Source: Akanthomyces muscarius
Taxonomy: Eukaryota > Ascomycota > Sordariomycetes > Hypocreales > Cordycipitaceae
Direction of reading: 5' to 3'
DNA length: 64,000 bases
NCBI RefSeq assembly: GCF_028009165.1
Contig: NC_079244.1
Location: 744,001 to 808,000 of the forward strand
The notes under the pieces were generated by a model. That model was not told the origin of the DNA. It ran no database searches and was given only the letters and a program-made list of their open reading frames with translations. The position numbers and the translations under genes are program-made. The first letter of the stretch is position 1, and each line of letters starts with the position of its first letter. Positions 43,648 to 54,560 of the stretch are shown one piece after another.

Positions 43648-46600
43648 AGGGATGGGGTGGTTTATTCATGTGCTCCTGGCTTTAGTCGCCAAGCATGGCG
43701 TCGTTTCTAGCATCGCGGGCTGCGCTCATGGGTTGTCATGGTAGAATAAAATGTAGAATATCATCCATTGCTCGCGCATGCCACGGTCAGCGCTTGGCTC
43801 GTGATTGATGCTTGATGCTTGGGATGTCAAGGCTGTCTGTGACTGTTGGAGATGAGAGTTGCGGCTCCACCGAGACAAGCCTAGCGACAGCTGTCGCTAG
43901 CTGAAGGCGCAATGCACCAGGGTTGTTAACAAATGCAACTAAAAAGTCAAAGTTTCGTAGCAAAACTTCGCGATTTTACTTTCCCTGTTTGCCAATAGTC
44001 AGATGAGCACGCAGAAATTGACAGACAATCTCGGCTATGTGGAGCGTGGAGTCCCGGCCGGCATGGCCGCATGGGTGATGCGCGGCCATGGAGCCCACAT
44101 GAAGCCGGAGTGGATGCCGCCTCGGCTTGCAACTGGAGGTCGGGTATGTTGGTCCTGTACCAGTAACTAGTTGGGCACTGGGGAATTTATTTCAGATCGT
44201 GGTCCATCCCGGTTGGACTCCATGGGTCGGGGATTTTGGTGCATGGCCGTGACACGAAGTGTAAATTTGCTTTAGTGGTCCCGTGGGAGCTGAGTGCGAC
44301 CGCGACACTGCGTCAATTTCATAAAACCATGTCCGAATTGGCAGCAGTAGCGCATCGAGTTCCCAGCCGAGGCGGTGTTGTGTTTGGTGCCAAGAGCGGT
44401 GATGACTGCGGGCGTGCAGGCTGTTGCAGACATGCAAGGCATGTCGCAGGTGTGTCGCTGTGCTGGTGCTGGGGTCCAAAGGCTAACGTTAGTTCATAGC
44501 ATGTCTCTCGCCAGCAGAAATCGCTGCCGATTCCGCCACTTTCGGCGCAAAGTCGAGACGGTCCATCGACAGCAAGGAATAGTATGAAAAAGGCTTGACA
44601 GACATGCTGAGTTGCTCGGCGCTCCCCTGGAACTACCAGCAGCTTCGAGCCGACCGTCCTTTGACACCTGGGACTTGCAACTCACCAGCGATCCTCACCG
44701 TTTCGATGCACGAGTGATGAGCGGCTAGAGCGTCGACTAGGCTGAACTCTGGAGCTGCACTAGAGTTGATGGGTGATGGACAATGCGAGGGAATGGTGGT
44801 GGTGGATAGTTAGTCTGTGGTGGCTTGCCGTTGCAAACATTCCCTGTCACGTACTGCGGGGGGAGCAAGCTGGGCGCAAAAGCTGAGCCAGTCACGGGCC
44901 AGTCACGAGCCAGCTATTCCAAGGTTGACCCGCTGGGCCGGGAGGGGCGACCAGGACGGTGGGCGCTGGAGGAGTGCTGCAGCCACTGAAAGAAAATGGG
45001 AGATGCAATGAAAATGACAGAAAAGTCCGAATGGAACTGGGTTTCAGTTTTCAGGCTGGCTGCAAAGGGCTGCAAAGAGGTGCAGACGGCTGCAGAAAGA
45101 CTGTTGTAAAACCACGCATAGAAAGCAGATCAGCCCGCCAACTTCCAAGGTAGTAACGTACCCAAGGTAATGTACAGGTAGTTTCAGCGCTCGTCTGCGC
45201 CATCACCGCCCCTCTGGCGCCTCTGTGCAGCGTCTCCAGCCTCCATCCAGGTGCTGCTAGTGCTGCTGGTAGCCTGTGGAGGTAGGCGTGGTAGCTACCA
45301 CGTTAGCGCACCTCCATCCTCCAACTCGTCCACCTGCCGAGCTGCTTGGCCAGCCTCATCTCCACCGAGCCAGACCAACGCGGGCAAAAACCAATCCCAG
45401 CTCGAGCAAAGGCGAAAAAAAGCCTCCAAAACGGTTACTCCCAAACGATCAATCACTAGCAACCCGCTCGCTTTCTGCTTCCCCATCTCCAGTCTTTTTC
45501 CTCTTCTCTCTTCAACCTTTCTCGCTTGCTCTTCCCCATCCGCTCAACTCGTGACGTCTTGTCTTGCCCCGAGGCTCTTTGCCCACACCTGTGCCCTCGG
45601 AATACCTTCGCCTGCCAAACGCACGCTGCTGCGTCCAACACTAGACACGCGATCCCGCATGGCCCGGCATCACCGCTCCAATTCTCGCATGGCGCCAATT
45701 TAGCTTGCCCGACGTCTTCCTTCTCTCTCTACCCTGTCTTTCAGTCTCTTCTTCGTGTGAGCGATTTCGTGCGTGCAATTACAAAAAAAAAGACGCCTTC
45801 CACATCCGGATCCCTGCCCGCCCACTATCCGTCAATTCAGTCCTGCGCGACACACGCACCGAGGCGAGAAAACGGCCAAGACACACGCCCAAGACACAAC
45901 TTCTCAAGGCGCGACACACACGCAGCTGCCTCCCTCGCATCACTTCCACGGCGACATCACTAATCGAGCTGCAGCTCGCCTGCGCATTGCCACCTCGGTT
46001 CTCGTTGCTGCGCGCCCACGCTGTCGCCAAATACTACCCGACTAAAACAGCGCCACGTGCTAATGGAAACTACTTCTCTTGCTCGACCAAGCCCTCTCAG
46101 CTCAACGTACGAACCACAGCGTGACAACCTGCATTGAAACGACAGTCGCCGATTGCTCGATTTGTCTCCGACATCCGCTCCGGCTCGCGCACCCATCTCC
46201 GTCAAGTTACTTGCTACGTGCGGCTAGCCGAGTCGACACGTCGCACAACAGCGCCCGTCTCCCCGCCTCTGCTGGCCTTGTACGATCCGGTCAATTGCCG
46301 TCGTTTTATTTTCAGCTTTGGCTGCAGGCAATACGAACCGACAGCCTTTGCACTGTCGCTGTCCACCGAGGCACTCGCCTGGTATCCTGCCAGAGCCAGA
46401 GTGCGCATTGCCAAGGGCGCGCCACCAACCATTCAGGTTGCGACCAACGGACTAGACTGTCCTTTTCGCTAGACTCGAGCGACAACGGACCTGGTTCCCA
46501 TTTGAGCCGACACCGCACTTGCTCACCGACCGTGCTACCCTCCTGTTACGCGCCTGTCGCACTAAGGCACGCCACTTGGAGCTGCATCGACAGCTAGCAC

Positions 46601-46716
46601 CTCTGTAAAGACTGCCTGGATCGTCTCGTGGCTTGCCAGCGCCGGCGCATCCAGCTGCGGCTCTCTCCGAAGAACCTACTTCCTGTGTAGCCCAATTGTC
46701 CTTTAAAATTGCCAAC
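43648..46716. promoter_or_regulatory. Long intergenic region and leader of the AcuK/ERT1-like gene
   Basis: 3.07 kb without a supported gene. From about 45.2 to 46.7 kb the + strand is C/T-rich and has many short open frames, some beginning with ATG, consistent with a long 5' leader with upstream ORFs, as is common for fungal carbon-regulation factors. The left half has no recognisable feature. Antisense and sense frames of up to 172 codons here show biased composition but no conserved domain. Confidence 0.5.
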
Positions 46717-48762
46717 ATGCCCGACGACGTCGACGACACGACGGCCGACCTGTCGGACCACATGTCCGATATCGAGGAAGACGGAGACATTAAAATGGAA
46801 GACAGGTCGGACAACACCAACGGCGAGCCCAAGAAAAAATACGACCCCAAGGATCCCTCAAGACCCAGGCGCAAAAAGGCCCGACGAGCCTGCTTTGCCT
46901 GTCAACGAGCGCATTTGACTTGTGGTATGTATCCGAATGCGCCTCCAGTCATGCGAGCTCGAGCCCCAATCTAACGTGTAATCTGCAGGCGACGAGCGCC
47001 CCTGTCAACGCTGCATCAAGCGCGGTCTCGCAGACGCTTGCCAAGACGGCGTGCGCAAAAAGGCCAAGTATCTCCATGATGCGCCTCCCGAAGCGTTGCG
47101 GCCCGTCTTGGGGCCAAATTACAACCCGAGCGCCGGAAACGCCGCTCAAACCAACGGCAACCGGCAAAACTCGGCAACCTCGGAACCTGCCATCTCGACC
47201 CCCGGGAGCACATTCATGTCCGCCGCCAGCACCGCCTCTTATCCTGTCTACCCGTCCACTGCCCAGGCCGGCGTCGGCATGTCTCCGAATCTTGGCTTCA
47301 ATCCACAGTCGACAGCGGCATCGGATGCATTTCCAGGTGCCAATGCACAGTCTCAGATCGGTGGCATCCTCGGAGGCAATACTATGGATTTCAATGCCCT
47401 CTTTGACCCGAGCAATCCTGCTCTGTACAACTTTGATCTGGAGGGCCTTAACTTCGGTAGTCAATACGCTGGATGGGAATTTGGCATCCTCAACAAGATG
47501 GGCATGGGCGCCGAGCCTTCATCGCGAGAGAATTCGATATCACAGTCAGCAGAGCCCTCATACGCATCGCTCTTTACAAACGGCAACGGTGCCACCATGC
47601 TGAGTGGTGAATATACTGGTGGGGATGCGAACGCCAACATGTACACGCAGGGCAACCTGCAGCACGGCTTACCGCACGCGTATGCCATTGCGGCGGCGCC
47701 GCAATCCCTGGCCAGTCCCAGCACCGATGCGACGACGAGTCCGCAGCCGGCCCACAACGCCGAAGGGTCTCCCAACCCCGCCAACAGCTTTGCGCTGCAA
47801 AATGCGCACGCCGCGCGCATCAAGACGAAGCCGGACAAGGTGGCGCAGATCCTCGGCAAGCGGCAGCGCGACTCGGCCGGCATCTACGCGGCCGTCAAGG
47901 AGCCGTACCCCTACACCAAGGGCTTCCACAACATGGTGCAGGTGCTGCGGGACCGCCTGCCGCACAGCAAGGTCATCAAGGTGGCGCGGTCGCTGGCCGA
48001 GATCCGGCCGTCGTTTATCGCCTGCACAAAGGACCTCACGCGCGAGGACCTGGTGTTTATGGAAAAGTGCTTCCAGCGCACGCTCGTCGAGTTTCACGAC
48101 TTTTTGCAGCACTGCTGCGCGCCGACGATTGTGTGCCGCCGGTCCGGCGAGGTCGCGGCCGTGAACAAGGAGTTTACGGCGCTGACGGGCTGGACCAAGG
48201 AGGTGCTGCTCGGCAAGGAGCCCAACCGCAATGTCTTTACCCGCCCGTCGTCGAGCGATGCTGGCGGCGAGGTCGTCGCCGCCCCTTCGCGAAATAACAA
48301 GGCGGGCGAGCCCCAGCAGCCCGTGTTTCTCGCGGAGCTGCTCGACGACGACAGCGTGGTGGATTTCTACCACGATTTCGGCCAGCTGGCGTTTGAGGAC
48401 TCGCGCGGCAAGGTGCAGCGCAGCTGTCGTCTGATGAAGTACCGCACCGACGAGGGCGATGACGACAAAGGCCTAGCGACGAATGGTGGTGGTGGTGGTG
48501 CCAAGGGAGGGAGCATCCTGAGCAATCGCGTGACGAAAATTGACGGCGAGCACGGCATCTCGCGCATCGAAAAGGATGGCAAGGTGGACTGCACGTATTG
48601 CTGGACGATAAAGCGGGACGTCTTTGACATTCCAATGATGATTATCATCAACGTAAGTACCTGCCGCGGGGAGGAAATCTATCTCGTATTATGTCGCTAA
48701 CGATTGGGTAGTTTTTACCGCGGTGTTATCCAAACCAGGAGCCTCAGCAGCTTGCTGTGTGA
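46717..48762 (+). CDS. acuK: Zn2Cys6 transcription factor of the AcuK/ERT1 gluconeogenesis family
   Basis: Three exons, 46717-46924, 46989-48652 and 48712-48762, giving 640 aa. The acidic N-terminus leads to the family-specific block [20 protein letters not shown] and the zinc cluster, whose six Cys span exons 1-2 ([11 protein letters not shown], then [13 protein letters not shown]), followed by [14 protein letters not shown]. The middle is Gln/Asn/Ser-rich. A PAS-like segment ([27 protein letters not shown]) sits near residues 440-475, and the C-terminus ends [12 protein letters not shown]. AcuK, together with AcuM, activates gluconeogenic and respiratory genes on non-fermentable carbon in Aspergillus. 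Assignment to the AcuK/ERT1 rather than the AcuM/RDS2 side rests on the zinc-cluster flanks. Confidence 0.9.
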
Positions 48763-49302
48763 GCGCGGACAATGACGTTTGAATGGGGATTCGGTATATG
48801 GTATAACTACTTTGGGGTCCTATTGCATGGGAGGTGTTTATTCTTTTTCTATTTTATTATTCTTTCTTTTTGGGTATCAAATATTTGGGAGGATCTTCGT
48901 TTTTTTTTTGGCTTTTGGATGTTTGAATCCTTTTCTTCGGTGGGCACAATGTATTTTGTTTCGTCTCGTTTCTTTTCTGGGTTAAAAGGAGAGCAGGCAG
49001 TCCGGGCAAGAGGCCGTGATACCCTCGGCGCCAAGGTCGCTGAACAATTGAACATGACCAGACTTGCCGTTTTATTCTTGCAGTGGAGTTAAACATGACA
49101 CACGTACATCACACTATGTGTTGGTTCTCTAAATGGTTTTATTGTACTCCTGTTCTCAACACATGCTTTTATCTACCATGTCCATGAAATCCCGTACCAT
49201 TCAACATATACTCATTTCCCTCATCAGTCATTCTCGGCCCCCGTCACAACCCATTCCCTTCCTTCTCAATCGAAAAGGTCTCTCGTACCCGCCACTACGC
49301 AA
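48763..49302. other. Convergent 3' region between the acuK-like and riboflavin kinase genes
   Basis: 540 bp between converging stops. It is T-rich on the + strand and probably holds both 3' UTRs. No gene is supported. Confidence 0.5.
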
Positions 49303-49919
49303 CTACAGCTCCTTGGTCAGCCACTCACCACCCTTGAGCGCCGCGTGCCGCCAGCCCTCCCGGTCGAGGCTCTTCCTCGCGACGTCGCAGTCGGTGTTGA
49401 TGTCCTCGACCAGCGCCTCGAGGCTCTTGTAGTCCTTTTCCTCGCGGATGAAGCCCGCGATGAGCAGCCGCATGTGCGCGTCGTAAAAGTCCTGCGAGAA
49501 CTGGTGCAGCACGTGCACCTCGGCGCTGCGGACCGTGTTCTTGTAAAACGGATTGTACCCGATGGACATGACCATGGGGAAGACGCTGAAGGAAGAGGAC
49601 GAGGAGGAAGGGGCGTGCTGCGGGTGAGAGGCCGGGAGGGCGAGCGAGGCGTAGCCAAAGTAGACGCCAGAGGTTATCTCCCCGATCCAGGGCGTGACGG
49701 CGGCGTCTACGGGGAGGTTGGCGGTGGGGATGCCGAGCTGCGGTCATGTGTCAGCGCATTCCGAGGCCCAGACACACGAGATGGGAAAAGAGGGAGATCG
49801 AGGGTAATTACCTCCTTGGAGCCGCGGCCAAAGCCCGAGATGACCTTGCCCTCCATCTGCAGAGGGTAGGGTGCCTCGGGACCGGCATCCGCGCCGACAA
49901 CGGCTGGTCTGCCGGACAT
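49303..49919 (-). CDS. FMN1: Riboflavin kinase
   Basis: Two exons, 49919-49812 and 49737-49303, giving 180 aa, the normal length for a monofunctional eukaryotic riboflavin kinase. It converts riboflavin and ATP to FMN. The nucleotide/flavin motif GFGRGSKELGIPTANLP is split by the intron between Glu36 and Leu37. SGVYFGYA and SIGYNPFYKNTVRSAEVHVL are the following conserved blocks, and the C-terminal FIREEKDYKSLEALVEDIN helix is typical. A Ser-rich insertion (PSSSSSSFS) lies between strands. The gene is in the same orientation as the downstream-lying FMP52-like gene, with 671 bp between them. Confidence 0.95.
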
Positions 49920-50590
49920 GGTTTGCTTATGGCGCGGGTGCTGAGAAAAGAGCTACAAAGAGACGTACAGATGCCAAAAGAACGGACAAGGGGACTGGGA
50001 AAAGACCGTTGCGGCAAGTTGAGGGTGAGTGTGAGGTGTGTGAGTTCTCGAGAGAAGCGTCTGGAATCTTGCCCGTGAGGAAAAGGCGCCGCACGCAAGG
50101 CTGCAGTGAGTGAGCGGGTGAAGGCGGCGCGGGGTGGTGGGTGGCCTGCAGCTCCCGGCACTGACAGCGGGACAAACGGTTGAGTCACCCTGGTGGGTTT
50201 GGGGGTGTAGGGTAGGCTACGTAACAGGAGCTTGGTGTTGAAATACGACGTCACACATCACAGAGCAGACAAAGTCGTAAAGAATTTCTGTCCTTGGTAC
50301 GAAGTTGGGTTGGGTCGCTGTTTCATAAAGAAACGACTTGCTGTACTTTATTGAACTGGATTGATCGTGCTGTCGTGAGAGCTGATGTTTGCAGCCGGTG
50401 CTCCATATGCAAACTTCAGACACTAATTGAACGCTACAAGTCGACACTCGACCAGCAAGATTGCAGCAAGATAAAAACATGAAGCATTCTGGTATCATAA
50501 ATAAACAATCTTATACCCCGTTCCCATTGTCGTATTCCCCTCACATAAACACTCCCAACTGTTCCACAAGTCATGCTTCCAACCAACCGT
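49920..50590. other. Promoter region of riboflavin kinase
   Basis: 671 bp between two minus-strand genes. It contains the promoter of the gene starting at 49919 and the 3' flank of the gene ending at 50591. No FMN riboswitch-like or TPP-like element was recognised, and no gene is supported. Confidence 0.45.
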
Positions 50591-51325
50591 CTACGCAGCG
50601 GTAGGCTTCTCCACGTCCTTCCACTCCGTCTTGCCCAGCCTGATAATATCACTCGCCTCCACGACCCAATACTTGCCCGGCGCCTTGCCCTCCTCGGCCA
50701 GCTTCGCCGCCCTCACCGCCGCCTTGGCAATCACGTCCGCGTCCTGGCCGAGAAAGTCCTTGGCCGCGCCGCTGATCCTGCCGAGTCCATGCGTGAAGCT
50801 CTGAAACAGGCTCTCGGCGGTCCGGCTCTGCTCCCGCTCGCCCAGGATCACGCCCGGCTTGAGGATGATGCCGTGCTCAAAGTCCAGCTCCTTGACCGCG
50901 TCCTCGACGCCGTTCTTCATCTTGCTGTACGGCACGCCGCTCGACAGCATGCCGCGCGTGCCGCCGGACGAGATGAAGACAAACGTCTTGACGCCGGCGG
51001 CCTTGGCGGCGCGGGCGAGCTCAATGTTGAGGTCGTGGTCAATCTTCCACTGGTTGGCGAGGCCGCCGGCGGCGGCGCGCGTGGTGCCGAGCGCGGAGAA
51101 GACGGCGACGGGCGCGGGGGAGAGGGAGGAGAGCAGCGAGGCCCACTGCGTGGTGTCGGTGTTGACGACGGCGTTGAGGTTGCTGGCAGAGGTGGCGGCG
51201 TCGGCCTTGGGGGCGCGGCGGGTGATGGTGCTCACGGGGCGGTAGGTGTCGCTGGCGAGAATGGTCGAGAGGATGTGGGAGCCGACGAGGCCGGTGGAAC
51301 CGATGATGGCGGCAGAGGAGGCCAT
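50591..51325 (-). CDS. FMP52: FMP52-like mitochondrial outer-membrane NAD(P)-binding protein
   Basis: A single exon of 244 aa starting at the ATG at 51325; an in-frame ATG five codons upstream (51340) is possible. The N-terminus MASSAAIIGSTGLVGSHIL carries the Rossmann GxxGxxG-type motif of atypical short-chain dehydrogenases, followed by VFSALGTTR and FVFISSGGTRG strands. This is the layout of fungal Fmp52, found at the mitochondrial outer membrane in yeast; its substrate is not established. The gene shares a 493-bp divergent promoter with the RING protein gene. Confidence 0.9.
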   Translation of the reverse strand: MASSAAIIGSTGLVGSHILSTILASDTYRPVSTITRRAPKADAATSASNLNAVVNTDTTQWASLLSSLSPAPVAVFSALGTTRAAAGGLANQWKIDHDLNIELARAAKAAGVKTFVFISSGGTRGMLSSGVPYSKMKNGVEDAVKELDFEHGIILKPGVILGEREQSRTAESLFQSFTHGLGRISGAAKDFLGQDADVIAKAAVRAAKLAEEGKAPGKYWVVEASDIIRLGKTEWKDVEKPTAA

Positions 51326-51818
51326 GTTTGCGGGATGCAATACGGGTGTTGTAGAGATTTTTCGTAGATGGAGGTGTCGTAATGAAAGGAGGGGAGACGG
51401 AATGCTCAGTTAAAAGTGGCAGAAGTTGGGATGTCTTGGAGAAAAAGAAAGTCAAGACTGCGCGGAGTGCGGAGCGGATTTCATCATTGGTAGGGATAGC
51501 TTGGGACAAGCTTCTGAGCTTCGGCAGCTTCAGCAGCCGATTCGGTCCACCCTTGTCTTTTAAAATCGGCAGGGTTCATTCTCAGGCGGTGGCTGGCTCC
51601 ACACACAAGTCCGAGGCGGGCAGACTGGCTGGTGGGCATGCAGACGTAACAGCTTCTCTGCCTGCTTCTACCTACAAACCGACCGTTCTTGACATTTGGC
51701 ATTGCGCATTGCGACTGGCGCCTATTCCACGCCCTTTTTCTTCTCGAGCCGCCTTTCCCTTGCTCTGTGCACTTCACACTCCTTTTTTTCAAATCCATCA
51801 TCCCATCCGCCCACCACC
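51326..51818. promoter_or_regulatory. Bidirectional promoter between FMP52-like and RING-finger genes
   Basis: 493 bp between divergent starts. A C/T-rich leader (51740-51815) precedes the + strand ATG. No specific operator was identified. Confidence 0.5.
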
Positions 51819-52484
51819 ATGGCAACTCAATACGAAGGTCCGTTTCCCCCTCCCCCGCCTCACAATTCCATCCCTCACAACGACTTCCCACTGACCCCCC
51901 TCCTAGTCGAGCACAATGTGCAATTCGCCGAGCCCCGCCGCGGCCGCCGTGTCGACATGGCGTCCTTCTTCTCGCTGCTCAACCGCGTCGCCGAGACGCC
52001 CGCCTCGGCCGCCACGCCCGCGCACAACCCGCACGCGACGCCCACGCCCGCCGACACGGCCGACCTCTTCCGCATGCTGCAGGACCAGCTCCTCACGCTG
52101 CACACCACGGCGCCCACGACGGACAACCGCGCGTTCCTAGAGCAGCTAATCTCCTCGCTCGACGACGAGATCCAGGACCCGCCGGCGTCGCTCAAGGGCG
52201 TCTCGCAGGAGTTTGTCGACGGCCTGGACCGCGTGAGCCGCAAGACGCTCGACGAGGACGACGACTGCGCCATCTGCAAGATTCCGTACCTCGAGGACGA
52301 GTGGTGCCTGGTGGTGGAGCTGCCGTGCAAGGGACGCCACCAGTTTGACCTCGAGTGCGTCGGGCCGTGGCTGCGCAGCGTGGGGACATGTCCGATGTGT
52401 CGCGAGGAAATGATGAAGAAAAAGGAGATTCTGGTGGTGGAAGACGATGACGAGGAAGAGGACGGCGACATGATGTATGCATAG
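51819..52484 (+). CDS. RING-type zinc-finger protein (putative E3 ubiquitin ligase)
   Basis: The likely model has two exons, 51819-51837 and 51907-52484 (198 aa), with a 69-nt intron (GTCCGT donor, CACTGAC branch, CTAG acceptor) that is stop-free and a multiple of three. If it is retained, 23 extra Pro-rich residues give 221 aa. The RING lies near the C-terminus: CAICKIPYLEDEW, then LPCKGRHQFDLECVGPWL and CPMC. The first three cysteine positions, the His and the final CxxC are present, but Asp replaces the second His of the C3H2C3 pattern, which can still bind zinc in some RINGs. The tail is highly acidic (VEDDDEEEDGD). It is probably cytosolic or nuclear, with unknown substrates. Confidence 0.82.
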   Translation: MATQYEGPFPPPPPHNSIPHNDFPLTPLLVEHNVQFAEPRRGRRVDMASFFSLLNRVAETPASAATPAHNPHATPTPADTADLFRMLQDQLLTLHTTAPTTDNRAFLEQLISSLDDEIQDPPASLKGVSQEFVDGLDRVSRKTLDEDDDCAICKIPYLEDEWCLVVELPCKGRHQFDLECVGPWLRSVGTCPMCREEMMKKKEILVVEDDDEEEDGDMMYA

Positions 52485-52712
52485 AGCTGAGGGTGCTTTG
52501 TTGGCGCGGGTGTTGTTGCGGTGCCAGTTGTGGTAGTCGAGAGGTTGGAAGGTACTTGAATGGGCGTCACGGAGTTTGTCACTTTTAAGCATGCGAAGCA
52601 CTACACAGAATAGTTCCAGAAGAACTCGCTCCAGTAAATCAATGTATATAAATTGGCATTAACTATATTCATTATTCCACGCTGCTACCTTGCACGTCCT
52701 TTGATCATTGCA

Positions 52713-53627
52713 CTATTTGTTACCCTTTTCGATCGAGCTCATTTTGCTCACCACGCCATCCACCCTCTCCTTGAGGCCCTCCTCCTTGGCCGCGCACGAC
52801 AGGTCCGAAGACAGCTCGGTGAGGCGCTTCTTCCAAAACGTCCAGCGGTCCTTGGACGGGCCCTTGGCGGGCGCCTCGACCAGGCTGCCCGTCTTGGTCA
52901 CGTCCAGCTCTTGTTGGTCGAGGGTGCCGGCCGCGGTCGACAGGCGATGCAGCTCCTCGCCGGCGTGCCAGAGCCACTCGCTGGCCGTGTTGAGGTGCAG
53001 GTCGCGCGACGCGTCGGACGAGTGCTTCTCCTCGAGGCCGGCGCGCAGCTCCCACAGGCCGAGGTTGAAGGACGACTGCATCCTGCTGCCGAGGATGCGC
53101 GCGGCAAACGAGTTGAGCGAGATCCATTTCTGCAGCGACGCGTGGTCCTCTTTGCCGTCAAACTCGGGCTTGACTGTGCTTTGTGTCAGTGTCTCTGCTC
53201 TCGCTCCGTCATGGTACAGCCGCGACGACTTACAGTTCCATGCGTCCCTCAGCGCGGGACCCAGCATCGGCAGGTCCTTCCACACCGTCGTCTTGGCATC
53301 CCAAATCTCCACCTCGGCCGTCTTCTTCTTCTGCAGCGCCTTGATGACGTCGATGAGCTGCGCGAGGCGGTGGTCCGTCGCGGGGATGGTGGCGACCGAC
53401 TTGAGCACCACGTCCCAGAAGGTGTAGAGAAAGTCCTCGGCGCCGTCGCTGTCGGCGGCGAGCGTCTTCTGGAAGAGCTGGTCGATCTTGTTGGCCGTGT
53501 CCTCGGCCGACGTGGCCTTGGCCGACGAGGTCGCGTCCTTGACCTCGACGTCGATGATGTCGGCAAGCTGCCTGGCGAGGGCGTCGCCGGTCGCGACTTC
53601 GGTGGACTTGAGAGGTGCTGTTGACAT
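52713..53627 (-). CDS. DUF3632-like fungal protein
   Basis: Two exons, 53627-53234 and 53173-52713, giving 284 aa. The 60-nt intron (GTAAGT, CACTGAC branch, CACAG) is stop-free and a multiple of three, so it is easily mistaken for coding sequence. The ATG at 53627 begins MSTAPLKS; the frame is open further upstream but that part is compositionally biased. The protein is helical and charged, with a conserved-looking VWKDLPMLGPALRDAWN block, then WISLNSFAARILG, resembling the DUF3632 family of fungal cytosolic proteins of unknown role. No catalytic motif is seen. It is convergent with the RING gene, with 228 bp between stops. Confidence 0.75.
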   Translation of the reverse strand: MSTAPLKSTEVATGDALARQLADIIDVEVKDATSSAKATSAEDTANKIDQLFQKTLAADSDGAEDFLYTFWDVVLKSVATIPATDHRLAQLIDVIKALQKKKTAEVEIWDAKTTVWKDLPMLGPALRDAWNCKSSRLYHDGARAETLTQSTVKPEFDGKEDHASLQKWISLNSFAARILGSRMQSSFNLGLWELRAGLEEKHSSDASRDLHLNTASEWLWHAGEELHRLSTAAGTLDQQELDVTKTGSLVEAPAKGPSKDRWTFWKKRLTELSSDLSCAAKEEGLKERVDGVVSKMSSIEKGNK

Positions 53628-54560
53628 TGTGGAATATGTGCTTGCAGAGGAAATGAAGGGAGGAGGAGGAGGAGAAAGACAACGACGACGACGACAGCTC
53701 GGTGACAGAGGCCTGATCGGAGCAGGTGCCGGGGCCCAAGCTGGATGACGTCGGCGGGCGACGGGCGACGGGTGGTGAGTGGCGCGGACTGACGATGAGC
53801 TGGAGGGTCGGACCAGCGCACGGTGTGGGTGACGAGGCAGAGCAGTGCGGATGCAAGGTGTGGCAGACTTCATTCAATGGATAGGCAAGATGACAAGGTG
53901 GAATGAGCCGGGTGCGTCCTGTATTTAGTCTTTATTCAACGGACAAGCGAGACGACGCAGGCATTCTGGTAAGCCGGCACGGCTGGTGAGGTAACATGCC
54001 CCTCCCTCGGAGCCCGCCTAGTTTGACCTCGCGCGGGGCATTTTCAGCCGCTACAGGGCCCTGTCAACCCTCGTGAATGCCCCTCAGAAGAGCCGCTAAC
54101 CAGTACCACGTTGGGCCGTTTAGCAGAACTTTTTAGTGAGCGTTTTATCGTTAGTGAGCTTCTCATAGGTACCTATCAAGACCAATCACTACGCCGGCCC
54201 GCGCCACGATCTTTTGTCCTTCCACGGCATCCTCGGCGCCGATCTCCCGCCAATGTACTGGTCAGAGGCTGACGACAGCCAAGCATGAGGAGATTTCGCA
54301 CTTTTTGATCGTCGCTAGCATGCCTAGCAATGGCGCAGCAGCACAGCAACCAACTGGATCGTCCGATTCGACACCAGCTACGACGTCATCTTGGTCGCAC
54401 AGCCACTTGCAAAGCCCAGTCCGGCATGAGTCGAAGCAAACGGCCACTGCTGGACTGTTTCGGCCAACAAGTTTCAAATTCAAATCAACACTGCGTCATG
54501 TCTCTCGTCTCTCATCCCCCAGCGGTATCGAGTACATATTTGTCCACTCGTCAGCCACGC
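53628..54560. other. Promoter of the DUF3632-like gene and 3' flank of the subtilase gene
   Basis: 933 bp between two minus-strand genes. The right part is lower in GC and contains no gene. AGGTACCTA-like elements occur near 54167. Confidence 0.45.

Noticed and set aside
43947..46597. Several open frames of 90-172 codons upstream of the AcuK/ERT1-like gene
   Set aside because: They lie in a C/T-rich leader, are Ser/Pro/Leu or Arg-rich by composition only, and show no domain.
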